Shown here one piece after another: positions 26,683 to 35,189 of a DNA stretch of 64,000 nt. Source of the DNA: Longimycelium tulufanense (GTDB lineage Bacteria > Actinomycetota > Actinomycetes > Mycobacteriales > Pseudonocardiaceae); the NCBI RefSeq assembly GCF_014645795.1, contig NZ_BMMK01000025.1:29736-93735 (forward strand), in the 5' to 3' direction. Positions within the stretch are counted from its first letter, which is position 1, and each line of letters opens with the position of its first letter. Under the pieces are notes generated by a model. It was not told where the DNA came from. It did no database searches and saw nothing but the letters and a program-made list of their open reading frames with translations. The translations under genes were made by a program, and so were the position numbers.

Positions 26683-27558
26683 ATGGGCAAGAACCGCTTA
26701 CGTACCCTCGGTGTGCTGGCGGCGGCCTGTACCGCCACCTGGCTCCTGGGGGGCGTCGCCAGTGCCTCGCCCGGCACCCCGGCGGCCGCTGCCCCCGACA
26801 GCGGCACTCTCGTGGAGAAGAAGGGGAACGCCGTCGTGGTGACCGCGGCGACCGGCAAGGAGAACAACATCACCGTCCGCAGACAGGGACAGCACCTGGC
26901 GATCAGCGACACCGGGGACACGCTCCGCGCGGTCGCGCCCTGCCAACTGCGGCGGACCGGCGCGGCAATCTGCCCGCTCCCGGTCGAGCTGGTCCAAGTC
27001 GACGCGGGCGACCTGGACGACACCATCACCCTGTCGCCCAACGTGGACATCGCCGTGGACTTCGACGGTGGCCTCGGCACCGACCGCCTCGTCGGCGGGC
27101 CGCGCAAGGACCGCCTGCGGGGTGACGGGCGCCGTGGCGGGCTCGACATTGGCACCCAGGTCGGCAGCCCCGGCAACGACACGTTGATCGGTGGACCGGG
27201 TAACGACACCCTCGACGGCGGTGCCGGAAATGACACGATCTACGGGCAGGCCGGGAACGACACGCTGATCGGCGGCGCCGGGAACGACAGCCTGGACGGG
27301 GGCTCGGGCAACGACAGCCTGTACGGGGGCACCGAGAACGACAGCCTCGACGGCGGTTCCGGCAACGACAGCCTCAACGGCGACGCCGGGCACGACTCGC
27401 TCGTGGGCGGAAGCGGCGTCGACACCCTCTCCGGTGGCGACGGTGACGACACCCTCGACGGCGTGGACAACGTCCCCGGGAACGACAGCCTCGACGGCAA
27501 CTCGGGATTCAACTTCTGTGCTGCCGACCGCGGTGACTTTGTGACGAACTGTCAGTGA
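26683..27558 (+). CDS. Secreted calcium-binding RTX-repeat protein (copy 2)
   Basis: A 291-residue paralog of the preceding protein in the same order: signal peptide ([20 protein letters not shown]), an N-terminal beta domain of about 100 residues with one Cys pair, then about thirteen nonapeptides dominated by GNDSLDGGS and GNDTLIGGA, and the shared C-terminal cap [14 protein letters not shown]. Ser replaces Thr at the turn more often than in copy 1. I prefer ATG 26683, which has GAGGA 5 bases before it, to a GTG 12 bases upstream. The 88-base gap to copy 1 suggests one transcript ended by the strong hairpin downstream. Confidence 0.85.
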   Translation: MGKNRLRTLGVLAAACTATWLLGGVASASPGTPAAAAPDSGTLVEKKGNAVVVTAATGKENNITVRRQGQHLAISDTGDTLRAVAPCQLRRTGAAICPLPVELVQVDAGDLDDTITLSPNVDIAVDFDGGLGTDRLVGGPRKDRLRGDGRRGGLDIGTQVGSPGNDTLIGGPGNDTLDGGAGNDTIYGQAGNDTLIGGAGNDSLDGGSGNDSLYGGTENDSLDGGSGNDSLNGDAGHDSLVGGSGVDTLSGGDGDDTLDGVDNVPGNDSLDGNSGFNFCAADRGDFVTNCQ

Positions 27559-27582
27559 CGGACTCGGGTACACGCACCCAAC

Positions 27583-27618
27583 CGGTTGGCCGATCCCGAC
27601 CTCGGGATCGGCCAACCG
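27583..27618 (+). terminator. Long perfect palindrome, terminator of the RTX pair
   Basis: CGGTTGGCCGATCCCGA is followed after two bases by its exact reverse complement, a 17-bp perfect dyad starting 25 bases after the stop codon of RTX copy 2. It would form a very stable hairpin on either strand. Confidence 0.85.
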
Positions 27619-27920
27619 CCATGCATCGGTAGCGCTCACCACGATTGCGACAGCTGCGAGACAGCCGTCTCCGCGCGCGGATAGGTGAGTTCCGGCGGTT
27701 CCGGTGATCCTTTGGTGATCCACGCCGAAGACCCCTTTTGCTGACGCTGGGTCAGCAGGTGTACGCAGTGGGCGACAGGCGTCGATTACCGGCAGGTAGT
27801 ACGCGTGCTGACCGAGGTTCCGCCCGCGGTTCTCCGTCACTCTCTTCGAGTCGCCGCGAGTGGTGAACGAATTATCGCGACCACGAGCAACCATCAAGAA
27901 CGACTGTACTGGAGCGATTC
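27619..27920. other. Gap between the RTX terminator and the phospholipase gene
   Basis: This should contain the phospholipase promoter. It shows a direct repeat GGTGATCC (27703 and 27714, three bases apart) and an inverted repeat GCTGAC-GCTGG-GTCAGC at 27740-27756, both candidate regulator sites. An AT-richer patch, GAACGAATTATCG, lies 55 bases before the start. No gene is seen. Confidence 0.45.
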
Positions 27921-28499
27921 GTGTTTTCTTTCCGCATGCGCACGGCCGTGGCCGCGCTCATCGCCGCCGGCAGCCTCACCTCCCTGGCCACGGTCCAGGC
28001 CGGTGCCGCGCCCGAGGCCGCGCCGAAGGCGACCTGTAACCAGAACATGGAGCTGAGGCAGCTCGTCGACTGCGTGCTCTTCCAGACGACGATGGACCAG
28101 TTCCTCAATTACGCCGGCGGGAAGTCCTTCGAGGACAAGGGCCTGATCTGGAAGACCAACCTCTGTACCGGCGTGCCCTCCGACGGCTCGTACTACAACT
28201 TCAGCAACGCCTGCCGCCGCCACGACTTCGGCTACTGGAACTACCCGACCCGGCTCCGGGACCAGAGCGAGAGCACCCGGAAGAGGGTCGATGACAGGTT
28301 CCTCGCCGATATGAAGGACTCCTGCACGACGAGCAACAACAAGCCGAAGTGCCTCGACAGGGCGGAGAGGTACTACTCCGGGGTGCGTCAGCTCGGCAGC
28401 CTCTTCTTCAAGCCGGTGCGGAATCCCAGGGAGATCAACGCCGCGAATTCGCCCACCGCGCGCACCCTCCAGGAAGCGTACCGGCAGGGCCGCCTCTGA
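27921..28499 (+). CDS. Secreted prokaryotic phospholipase A2
   Basis: A 192-residue exported enzyme with a signal peptide to about residue 30 (VAALIAAGSLTSLATVQAGA). NACRRHDFGYWNY contains the prokaryotic PLA2 active site, His101-Asp102, preceded by the calcium-loop region around CTGVPSDGSYY. Four further cysteines (in ATCNQN, VDCVLF, NLC and DSC...KC) can form disulfides, as in the Streptomyces enzyme. It releases fatty acid from the sn-2 position of phospholipids and needs calcium, which is notable beside two calcium-binding RTX proteins. GTG at 27921 and ATG at 27936 are both possible starts. Confidence 0.88.
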   Translation: MFSFRMRTAVAALIAAGSLTSLATVQAGAAPEAAPKATCNQNMELRQLVDCVLFQTTMDQFLNYAGGKSFEDKGLIWKTNLCTGVPSDGSYYNFSNACRRHDFGYWNYPTRLRDQSESTRKRVDDRFLADMKDSCTTSNNKPKCLDRAERYYSGVRQLGSLFFKPVRNPREINAANSPTARTLQEAYRQGRL

Positions 28500-29142
28500 A
28501 GGCGTAGCGGCAGGGTGCACCCCGCCGAGGGGAAACGACGAAGCGCCCGGAGCGCCCCGAACCTCCGGTAAGCGCACGACGAGGTCGACCACGCCTTTCG
28601 ACGCGCCCTCGCAGTGCCCCCAATGCGTGATGAGCGCGAGGTTGGCGTGGTGAGCCTCCAGCGGAGGGGAGCCGTTGGAGGACCCAGTCCGGGGTCGGTA
28701 TTCGCGTGCCGACCCCGGACTCGTCCTTTCCGCGCTCGAAAGCACCTGCTTCGAGCGAGTAAACGGGCCCGTCGTCCCAGCGCCGCAGCCGCGGGCGACT
28801 GGAGAACCGCAGCTCCCCGCACGCCGGGACGACGCGGGTCCGGCAACGTCTGATCGGTTGGGCGCCCCATGGTTCCTGCATTCCGCCGGCGTCTGGCGAC
28901 GCCACCGGCACGGAAGCACCCCCAGCCCTCCCATGTCGGTGGCGCGCCCGCCGCCCCCGATCCCTCGGGCATCGCCCCCCGGGTCCGGCCGTCGCCGACC
29001 GGCACACCCGAGCCTGCCCCGGCCGGCCGAGCAGGTACACCACCCCCTTCGGGGTGGGCACCCGAAGTGCCTGCTCAGCCCCTTAAGGTGTGGTTTCCGG
29101 TCCGGACGGGACCGGGGCGGCGAGAAAGGGACGACGGCACCG
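28500..29142. other. 643-base gap between the phospholipase and the STAND gene
   Basis: The long open frames on both strands here are compositionally GC-driven and match nothing I know. The stretch holds one strong hairpin (listed separately). The promoter of the STAND gene should lie between that hairpin and 29143. Confidence 0.45.
28686..28721. terminator. Strong hairpin, probable bidirectional terminator
   Basis: AGTCCGGGGTCGG, a 10-base loop, and CCGACCCCGGACT form a perfect 13-bp stem followed by CGTCCTTTCC. It lies 187 bases after the phospholipase stop, so it may end that transcript or insulate the STAND gene. Confidence 0.6.
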
Positions 29143-32100
29143 ATGGACACACCGGGACCGACGATCGGCCCGCGCGGGGTCTTCGCCGAGCGGTTCGCCC
29201 TGCTGTACGCCGAGGCCGGCGACCCGCCGCTGAAGCGGGTGACCGAGTCGGTAGCCCGTTCCCGGCACACCGACGAGCGCGGTCACCCCGTCCGGGTCAC
29301 CGCGCAGCGGGTGAGCGACTGGCGCCGCGGCCGTAACGTGCCCGCCCGGTTCGGTGCCCTGGCCGCCGTGCTGGCGGTGCTCATCGGCGAGGCGCGCAAG
29401 CGCCGCCCGCGAGCACTGGTGCCCGACCTCTACGACCTCCACGCCTGGCGGAAGCTGTGGGAGGAGGCGCTGGGCAGCCCGGTCACCACGGACGGGGAGG
29501 GCGGCACCACCGAGGCCGCCCGCGAGGATACGGGAGCCTGCCCGTACCGCGGTCTCGCCGCCTTCCGCCCCGAGGACACCGAATGGTTCTTCGGCCGGGA
29601 GCGGAGCACCGCCGACCTGGTGGCGCGGTTGCGCACCGCACTGGACACCGGCGGAATCGTCATGCTGGTGGGCGCCTCCGGCGCCGGAAAATCCTCGCTG
29701 CTGAAAGCCGGGCTCACCCCCGCAATAGCGCGAGGGATGCTCGAAACTGCCGGGTCTGCGTCCTGGCCCGTCATCCTGATGACCCCCGGCGTCGACCCGA
29801 TGAAGGAACTGACCCGGCAAATTCCGGAACTGCGGGACGCCCTCCACGCGATCGCCGAGAACGACGCGCCCGAAACGGATTCCGGCGAGGCGGACCCCGA
29901 TCACGTCCACCCGCGTTTCTCGCACGAAATCCGTGCGGCGTTCAGCCGGTACGCGCGCCGCATCGCAGGCGATGACGCCCGGGTCGTGCTCGTTGTCGAC
30001 CAGCTGGAGGAGGTCTTCACCCTCTGCCCGGACGAGGACGAGCGCCGGCTGTTCGTCCGCGCCCTGCATGCCACCTGCACGCCCGCCGACCCCGCGGGCC
30101 GGCCACCGGCGGCGGTGGTCGCCGGGATCCGGGCCGACTTCTACGGCCCGTGCCTGGACCACCCCGAGCTCGCCGTCGCACTGCAGGAACGGCAGATGGT
30201 GCTCGGGCCGATGACCGCGACCGAACTGCGCAAGGCCGTCACCGGCCCGGCCCGAGCGGTCGGCCTCCACCTGGAGCCCGGCCTGGTGGAGCTGCTGCTG
30301 CGCGACCTGGGCATCAACAGTGGACGCGGGCGCGGCCGGACCGGCCAGGCGGTCAACGACGCCGGGGCGCTGCCGCTGCTCTCACACGCCCTGCTCGCCA
30401 CCTGGCAGCGACGCGAGGCCGGCCGGCTGACCATCGCCGGCTACCGGACCGCCGGCGAGATCCGGGGCGCGGTCGCCGCGACCGCCGAACGGGCCTGGGC
30501 CGACCTGGACCCCACCGGGCAGGCCGCGGCGCGTGCCGTACTGCTGCGCCTGGTCCGTATCGGAGAGGACACCCAGGACACCCGGCGCCGCGCCACCCGG
30601 GAGGACGTCCTCGCCCACGCCGGGAACCGCGCCGCCGCCGAGCAGGCCCTGGAGGTGCTCGCCCGCTCCCGGCTGGTGACCCTGGACGCCGGCTCCGCGG
30701 AGATCACCCACGAGGCCCTGCTGCAGGCGTGGCCCCGGCTGCGCGGCTGGCTCGACCAGGACCGGGCCGGGCACCTGGCCCGGCAGCGCCTGGAGGAGGA
30801 CGCCGGTGCCTGGGACCGGCAGGGCCGGGACTCCTCCCTGCTCTACCGCGGATCCCGGCTGGAGAACACCCGGCAGTGGGCCGGCGACACCGCCTCGACC
30901 GCACCCAGCGCGCTGGCCCGCGAGTTCCTCGCCGCCTCGGCCCGGCAGTGGCGGCGCAGCGTCTGGGCACGCCGCGCCGGGGTCGCCCTGGTGGTGGTGT
31001 TCGCCCTGATCGCGGCCTCGGCGGCAACCGTGGCCATGCGGCAACGCGACGACGCCGTGTTCCGGCAGGTGGTGACCGAGGCCGACCGCCTGCACGATTC
31101 CGATCCCTCGCTGGCCTCGCAGCTCTACCTGGTGGCGCACCGGATGCGACCGGACGACAAGGACGTCTACACCCGGCTGCTGTCCACCCAGTCCCTGCCG
31201 CTGGCCACCATCCTGCGGGGGCACAGCGGCCCGGTGTACCTGACGTCGTTCAGCCCCGACGGCCGCATGCTCGCCACCGCCAGCTACGACCGCACCGCCC
31301 GGCTGTGGGACATCAGCGACCGCACCCGTCCCGAGCCGCTCGGCGAACCCCTCACCGGCTCCACGAGCTGGGTGACCTCGGCCGTGTTCAGCCCGGGCGG
31401 CCGGCTGCTGGCCACCGCGGGCGACGACAAGCACGTCCGCCTGTGGAACCTGGCCGACCCGTCCCACCCCACCCTCATCGGCTCGCCGTTCACCGGTGGC
31501 AACGGCACGAACTACCTCGTCGCCTTCCGGCCGGACGGTCAGATGCTCGCGACCGCGAACGAGGACCGAACCGTCCGGATCTGGGACGTGAGCGACCCCG
31601 CCAACCCCACCCCGGCCGGCCCGTTGCTGGAAGGCCACGAGTCGCAGGTGCGCTCGGTGGCGTTCAGCCCGGACGGGAAGGTCCTGGCGAGCGGGAGCGA
31701 CGACCGCACCGTGCGGTTGTGGGACGTGGCCGACCCCGCCCACCCCCGACCGCTCGGGGGCCCGCTGACCGGACACGGCGACGGCCTCCACACGGTCGCG
31801 TTCAGCCCGGACGGCAGGACCCTCGCCTCGGGTAGCGACGACAAGACCGTGCGACTGTGGAACGTGGCCGAGCCGGCCGCGGCCGAGCCGCTGGGCGCCC
31901 CGATGACCGGGCACAACGCCGCCGTGTGGTCGGTGGTGTTCAGCCCGGACGGCAAGACCCTGGTCTCCGGCGCGGCCGACGGCACGGCCCGGGTGTGGAA
32001 CCTGTCCGACCCGGTCCGCCCGGAGCCGCTCGGACCACCGCTCACCGGCGGGACCAGCGGCATCTTCGCCGTCGGCATCAGCCCGGACGGGCACACGGTG

Positions 32101-33189
32101 GCCACCGGAAGCGCGGACAGCAACGCGCGGCTGTGGTCGATCCCCGGCCAGACGCTCGTCGGCCACGCCGGCAGGGTGGCCACGCCGGTGTTCGCCCCGG
32201 ACGGCCGGTTCCTCGCCACGGTGAGCAAGGACCGCACCGCCCAGGTGTGGGACGTCAGCCACCCCGCCGACCCGGAGCCGCTCGGACCACCGCTGACCGG
32301 GCACCAGGGCGGCGTGTGGCAGGTCGCCCTGAGCCCGGACGGAAAGCTGCTGGCCACCGGCTCCGGTGACAAGACGGTCCGGTTGTGGGACCTGAAGGAG
32401 CCGAGCCACCCGAAACCGGTCGGTGACCCCATCTCCCTGCCCAACCGGTACTCCGCCACGGTGGCGTTCAGCCCGGACGGACGGATTCTCGCCACGGCCA
32501 ACGACGACCTGTCGGTCCAGCTGTGGGACCCCTCCGACCCGACGCGGCCGAGACGGCTCGGCACACCGCTCACCGGGCACGACGGCTACGTCAACTCGGC
32601 GCGGTTCCGGCCCGACGGGCGGGTGCTGGTCACGGCGAGCAGCGACCAGACCCTGCGGGTGTGGGACGTGTCCGATCCCGGCGCTGCCAGGCAGCTCGGC
32701 CAGCCGCTCACCGGGCACACCGGCGGTGTGGCCCAAGCCGTGTTCGCACCGGACGGGAAGGTTCTCGCCAGCGTCAGCGAGGACAAGACGATCCGGCTGT
32801 GGGACCTGTCCGACCCGGCGGCGGCGAAACCCCTCGGCGAACCGATCTCCGGACACGGCGCCGCGGTGGGCTCGGCCGCGTTCAGCCCGGACGGACGGAT
32901 CCTGGCCACCGGTGGCGCGGACGGGAGCCTGCGGTTGTGGGACGTCTCGGACCCGGCCGACCCGCACGCCATCGGCCAGCCCCTGACGATCTCCGCCACC
33001 ACCCTGTCCGTGGTGTTTCGGCCCGATGGGCGGTACCTCGCCACGGCGAGCGACAACATCGTGCGGCTGTGGGACCTGGACGCCGAGCACGTCATCAAGC
33101 GGATCTGTGACTCCACCCGGGGCGCGATGACCCCGGAGCGGTGGGAGCGACACCTTCCCCAGCTCTCCTACGAACCGCCCTGTGGGTAG
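29143..33189 (+). CDS. Large STAND NTPase (nSTAND1) with helix-turn-helix-like N-terminus, one TM helix and 14 WD40 repeats
   Basis: A 1348-residue multidomain protein. Residues about 10-95 look like a DNA-binding or adaptor domain (VTAQRVSDWRRGRNVPARF). CPYRGLAAFRPEDTEWFFGR opens the nSTAND1 NTPase, with Walker A VGASGAGKSSLLK near 176 and Walker B VLVVDQLEEVFTLC near 283. A hydrophobic helix follows at about 606-630 (RAGVALVVVFALIAASAA). From about 689 to 1318 there are 14 WD40 repeats of the form FSPDGRxLATxSxDxTxRLWD, enough for two seven-bladed propellers. Such proteins are signal-integrating switches in developmentally complex bacteria. Start ATG follows AAAGGG. The ligand is unknown. 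Confidence 0.9.
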   Translation: MDTPGPTIGPRGVFAERFALLYAEAGDPPLKRVTESVARSRHTDERGHPVRVTAQRVSDWRRGRNVPARFGALAAVLAVLIGEARKRRPRALVPDLYDLHAWRKLWEEALGSPVTTDGEGGTTEAAREDTGACPYRGLAAFRPEDTEWFFGRERSTADLVARLRTALDTGGIVMLVGASGAGKSSLLKAGLTPAIARGMLETAGSASWPVILMTPGVDPMKELTRQIPELRDALHAIAENDAPETDSGEADPDHVHPRFSHEIRAAFSRYARRIAGDDARVVLVVDQLEEVFTLCPDEDERRLFVRALHATCTPADPAGRPPAAVVAGIRADFYGPCLDHPELAVALQERQMVLGPMTATELRKAVTGPARAVGLHLEPGLVELLLRDLGINSGRGRGRTGQAVNDAGALPLLSHALLATWQRREAGRLTIAGYRTAGEIRGAVAATAERAWADLDPTGQAAARAVLLRLVRIGEDTQDTRRRATREDVLAHAGNRAAAEQALEVLARSRLVTLDAGSAEITHEALLQAWPRLRGWLDQDRAGHLARQRLEEDAGAWDRQGRDSSLLYRGSRLENTRQWAGDTASTAPSALAREFLAASARQWRRSVWARRAGVALVVVFALIAASAATVAMRQRDDAVFRQVVTEADRLHDSDPSLASQLYLVAHRMRPDDKDVYTRLLSTQSLPLATILRGHSGPVYLTSFSPDGRMLATASYDRTARLWDISDRTRPEPLGEPLTGSTSWVTSAVFSPGGRLLATAGDDKHVRLWNLADPSHPTLIGSPFTGGNGTNYLVAFRPDGQMLATANEDRTVRIWDVSDPANPTPAGPLLEGHESQVRSVAFSPDGKVLASGSDDRTVRLWDVADPAHPRPLGGPLTGHGDGLHTVAFSPDGRTLASGSDDKTVRLWNVAEPAAAEPLGAPMTGHNAAVWSVVFSPDGKTLVSGAADGTARVWNLSDPVRPEPLGPPLTGGTSGIFAVGISPDGHTVATGSADSNARLWSIPGQTLVGHAGRVATPVFAPDGRFLATVSKDRTAQVWDVSHPADPEPLGPPLTGHQGGVWQVALSPDGKLLATGSGDKTVRLWDLKEPSHPKPVGDPISLPNRYSATVAFSPDGRILATANDDLSVQLWDPSDPTRPRRLGTPLTGHDGYVNSARFRPDGRVLVTASSDQTLRVWDVSDPGAARQLGQPLTGHTGGVAQAVFAPDGKVLASVSEDKTIRLWDLSDPAAAKPLGEPISGHGAAVGSAAFSPDGRILATGGADGSLRLWDVSDPADPHAIGQPLTISATTLSVVFRPDGRYLATASDNIVRLWDLDAEHVIKRICDSTRGAMTPERWERHLPQLSYEPPCG

Positions 33190-33247
33190 GGGTTCCGCCG
33201 CCGGTGTTATGGATCGCCGCTATTGAGTGCCTTCCGTTGTGAATAGT

Positions 33248-33270
33248 GCCTGATCTGCCACGATTCAGGC
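33248..33270. promoter_or_regulatory. Inverted repeat upstream of the ABC importer operon
   Basis: GCCTGA, 11 bases, TCAGGC. It lies 104 bases before the small ORF that leads the importer operon, and 59 bases after the STAND gene stop, so it could be an operator or a weak terminator. Confidence 0.35.
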
Positions 33271-33373
33271 GGGAACAGGTAGCGTCGGCCGACGACGCAC
33301 GAAAACCGGAGAGTGCCGCCTGTGCGAATGCTGGTGGCGAGCCGGTGTGTGGTCATCGTTCCGGAGGATGGAA

Positions 33374-33490
33374 ATGGTGATGCGCTACCTCGCGCCCACA
33401 CCGGCTCGGGCCGGCGACGTGGCCAGCGCGGTGAGCCGCATGAGCGCGGCTGGCGCGCACCACGCGACTGTCGCCGTGGGGAAGCGATGA
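33374..33490 (+). CDS. Possible 38-residue peptide translationally coupled to the ABC ATPase
   Basis: ATG at 33374 is preceded by GGAGG with 7 bases spacing, one of the best ribosome binding sites nearby. The frame runs through MVMRYLAPTPARAGDVAS to GAHHATVAVGKR and its TGA overlaps the ATG of the importer ATPase as ATGA. It could be a leader peptide that sets translation of the operon or a small functional protein. I do not recognise the family. The site pair (strong RBS plus ATGA overlap) is the evidence; codon use alone would not support it. Confidence 0.45.
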   Translation: MVMRYLAPTPARAGDVASAVSRMSAAGAHHATVAVGKR

Positions 33491-34302
33491 TGGTCGGCCG
33501 ACCATTGGTCGAGCTGGACAACGTGACGGTGGCCTACCGTGCAGGCGACCGGCAACACGTAGCGGTCACGGACGTCAACCTCGAAGTGTCGCGAGGAGCG
33601 TTCGTGTCGGTGGTCGGCCCCACCGGCTGCGGTAAGTCGACCGTGCTCAACGTCGTGGCGGGGCTGCTCGCACCGACCTCCGGAGGAGTGCGGATCGACG
33701 GAACCTCCTTGTGGGGACGCAACACCCGTGCCGGTTACCTGTTCCAGCAGGACACGTTACTGCCCTGGAAAACCGTGCTGGAGAACGTGTGCCTCGGGCT
33801 GGAGCTGGCCGGGGTCGACCGTGCCGAACGCCGGGAGCAGGCACGCGACTGGCTCTCCAGGGTAGGGCTGTCGGGCTTCGAAGATGCTCACCCACACCAG
33901 CTGTCGGGCGGGATGCGCAAGCGCACCGCCGTGGCGCAGGTGTGCGTCTGTGGACCCGAGATTCTCCTCATGGACGAACCTTTCTCGGCGCTGGACGCGC
34001 AGACCCGCCAGCTGATGGAGAACGAGCTTCTCACGCTGTGGACCGAAGCCGGCACCACCGTGCTGTTCGTGACCCACGACCTCGACGAGGCGGTCTCGCT
34101 GTCCGACGAGATCGTGCTGTTCTCCGCCGGGCCGGCGAGCACCGTGGCCCGACGCTACGAGGTCGACCTGCCGCGGCCGCGCGACCTCATGCGCATCCGC
34201 ACGGCCCGGAGGTTCGGCGAACTGTACGAGGCGGTCTGGTCGGACCTGCGGAAGGAGGTGATGAAGGCACATGGCCGTCGCGACACGGTCGGTCACGGCT
34301 GA
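33487..34302 (+). CDS. ABC importer ATPase, nitrate/sulfonate/taurine (SsuB/TauB) family
   Basis: A 271-residue nucleotide-binding subunit. Walker A VVGPTGCGKSTVLN near 45, Q-loop YLFQQDTLLPW, signature LSGGMRKRTAVAQ, Walker B ILLMDEPFSALD and H-loop FVTHDLDEA are all intact. The C-terminal YEVDLPRPRDLMRIRT is typical of SsuB-like ATPases. The signature has KRTAVAQ in place of QRVALAR, an unusual wording but with the key SGG preserved. It works with the permease and lipoprotein genes that follow. The start overlaps the stop of the small ORF upstream, and its end overlaps the permease by 32 bases. Confidence 0.92.
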   Translation: MMVGRPLVELDNVTVAYRAGDRQHVAVTDVNLEVSRGAFVSVVGPTGCGKSTVLNVVAGLLAPTSGGVRIDGTSLWGRNTRAGYLFQQDTLLPWKTVLENVCLGLELAGVDRAERREQARDWLSRVGLSGFEDAHPHQLSGGMRKRTAVAQVCVCGPEILLMDEPFSALDAQTRQLMENELLTLWTEAGTTVLFVTHDLDEAVSLSDEIVLFSAGPASTVARRYEVDLPRPRDLMRIRTARRFGELYEAVWSDLRKEVMKAHGRRDTVGHG

Positions 34303-35110
34303 CCAGGCCGATGCACCCCGCCGCCGTCTCGGCGCGCGCGGCACGATCACCGCCGCCCGGGTCCTGGTGGCCCTTGTCGTGGTGGGAGGCTGGGAGCTGG
34401 CTGCCCGGTTGACCGTGCTGGACCCGTTCTTCTTCAGCCAGCCCAGCGACGTGGCCCGCCTGCTGCGGGAGTGGCTGGTCTCCGGCGAGATTCTCGACGA
34501 CCTGGTGGTGACCGTCGGCGAGGCGTTCGGCGCGCTCCTGATCGGCACGATCCTGGGACTGATCACGGGGTTCCTGCTCGCCCGGTCACCCTTCCTGGAC
34601 GCGGTGTTCGCACCCTACGTCAAGCTGCTGAACGCCGTGCCCAGGGTGGTGCTGGCACCGATCTTCCTGTTGTGGTTCGGGCTCGGCGAGGCATCCAAGG
34701 TCGCCTTCGGTGTCAGCCTCGTGTTCTTCGTCGTCTTCTTCAACACCTACCAAGGGGTGCGCGAGGTCGACCGCGTTCTGGTCGACAGTGTGCGGATGCT
34801 GGGGGCCAACGAGCGACAGCTCGCCCGGCACGTCCTGGTTCCCAGCGCGCTCGCCTGGATCTTCTCCGGGCTACGCGTCAGCATCGGGTTCGCGATCGTG
34901 GGCGCTGTCGTGGGGGAGTACCTCGGGGCCTCGCGGGGGGTGGGCTACGTCATCGCCCAGGCCCAGGGTGTCTTCGACACCACCGGGGTCTTCGCCGGCA
35001 TCGTCCTGCTTTCCGTGGTCGTCGGCCTCATCGACGTCGTCGTCCATCGGCTGGAGCGCCATCTCCTGCGGTGGAAACCCGAGCGGACACAGGGCTTCCA
35101 GCCGTCCTGA
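34271..35110 (+). CDS. ABC importer permease, SsuC/TauC family
   Basis: A 279-residue membrane subunit with about six helices. GGWELAARLTVLDPFFFSQPSDVARLL is the family's N-terminal stretch. The EAA loop is recognisable as DSVRMLGANERQLARHVLVPSALAWIFSGLR, which contacts the ATPase. The GYVIAQAQGVFDT C-terminal motif is also typical. It starts with ATG inside the end of the ATPase gene and is separated from the lipoprotein gene by 79 bases. Substrates of the family include sulfonates, nitrate, taurine and pyrimidine precursors. Confidence 0.92.
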   Translation: MAVATRSVTADQADAPRRRLGARGTITAARVLVALVVVGGWELAARLTVLDPFFFSQPSDVARLLREWLVSGEILDDLVVTVGEAFGALLIGTILGLITGFLLARSPFLDAVFAPYVKLLNAVPRVVLAPIFLLWFGLGEASKVAFGVSLVFFVVFFNTYQGVREVDRVLVDSVRMLGANERQLARHVLVPSALAWIFSGLRVSIGFAIVGAVVGEYLGASRGVGYVIAQAQGVFDTTGVFAGIVLLSVVVGLIDVVVHRLERHLLRWKPERTQGFQPS

Positions 35111-35189
35111 TCCACTGTGCATCGAGAACACCCATCACGACGCCAACCAGACCCAGTGCCCATCAGAAACGTGAACATGGAGGTGACCG

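Noticed and set aside
25770..27558. Tandem DNA repeats resembling a CRISPR or minisatellite
   Set aside because: They encode in-frame RTX nonapeptides and spacing is 27 bases without unique spacers.
30382..33153. 923-residue open frame antisense to the STAND gene
   Set aside because: Mirror of the repetitive WD40 coding sequence; no family resemblance.
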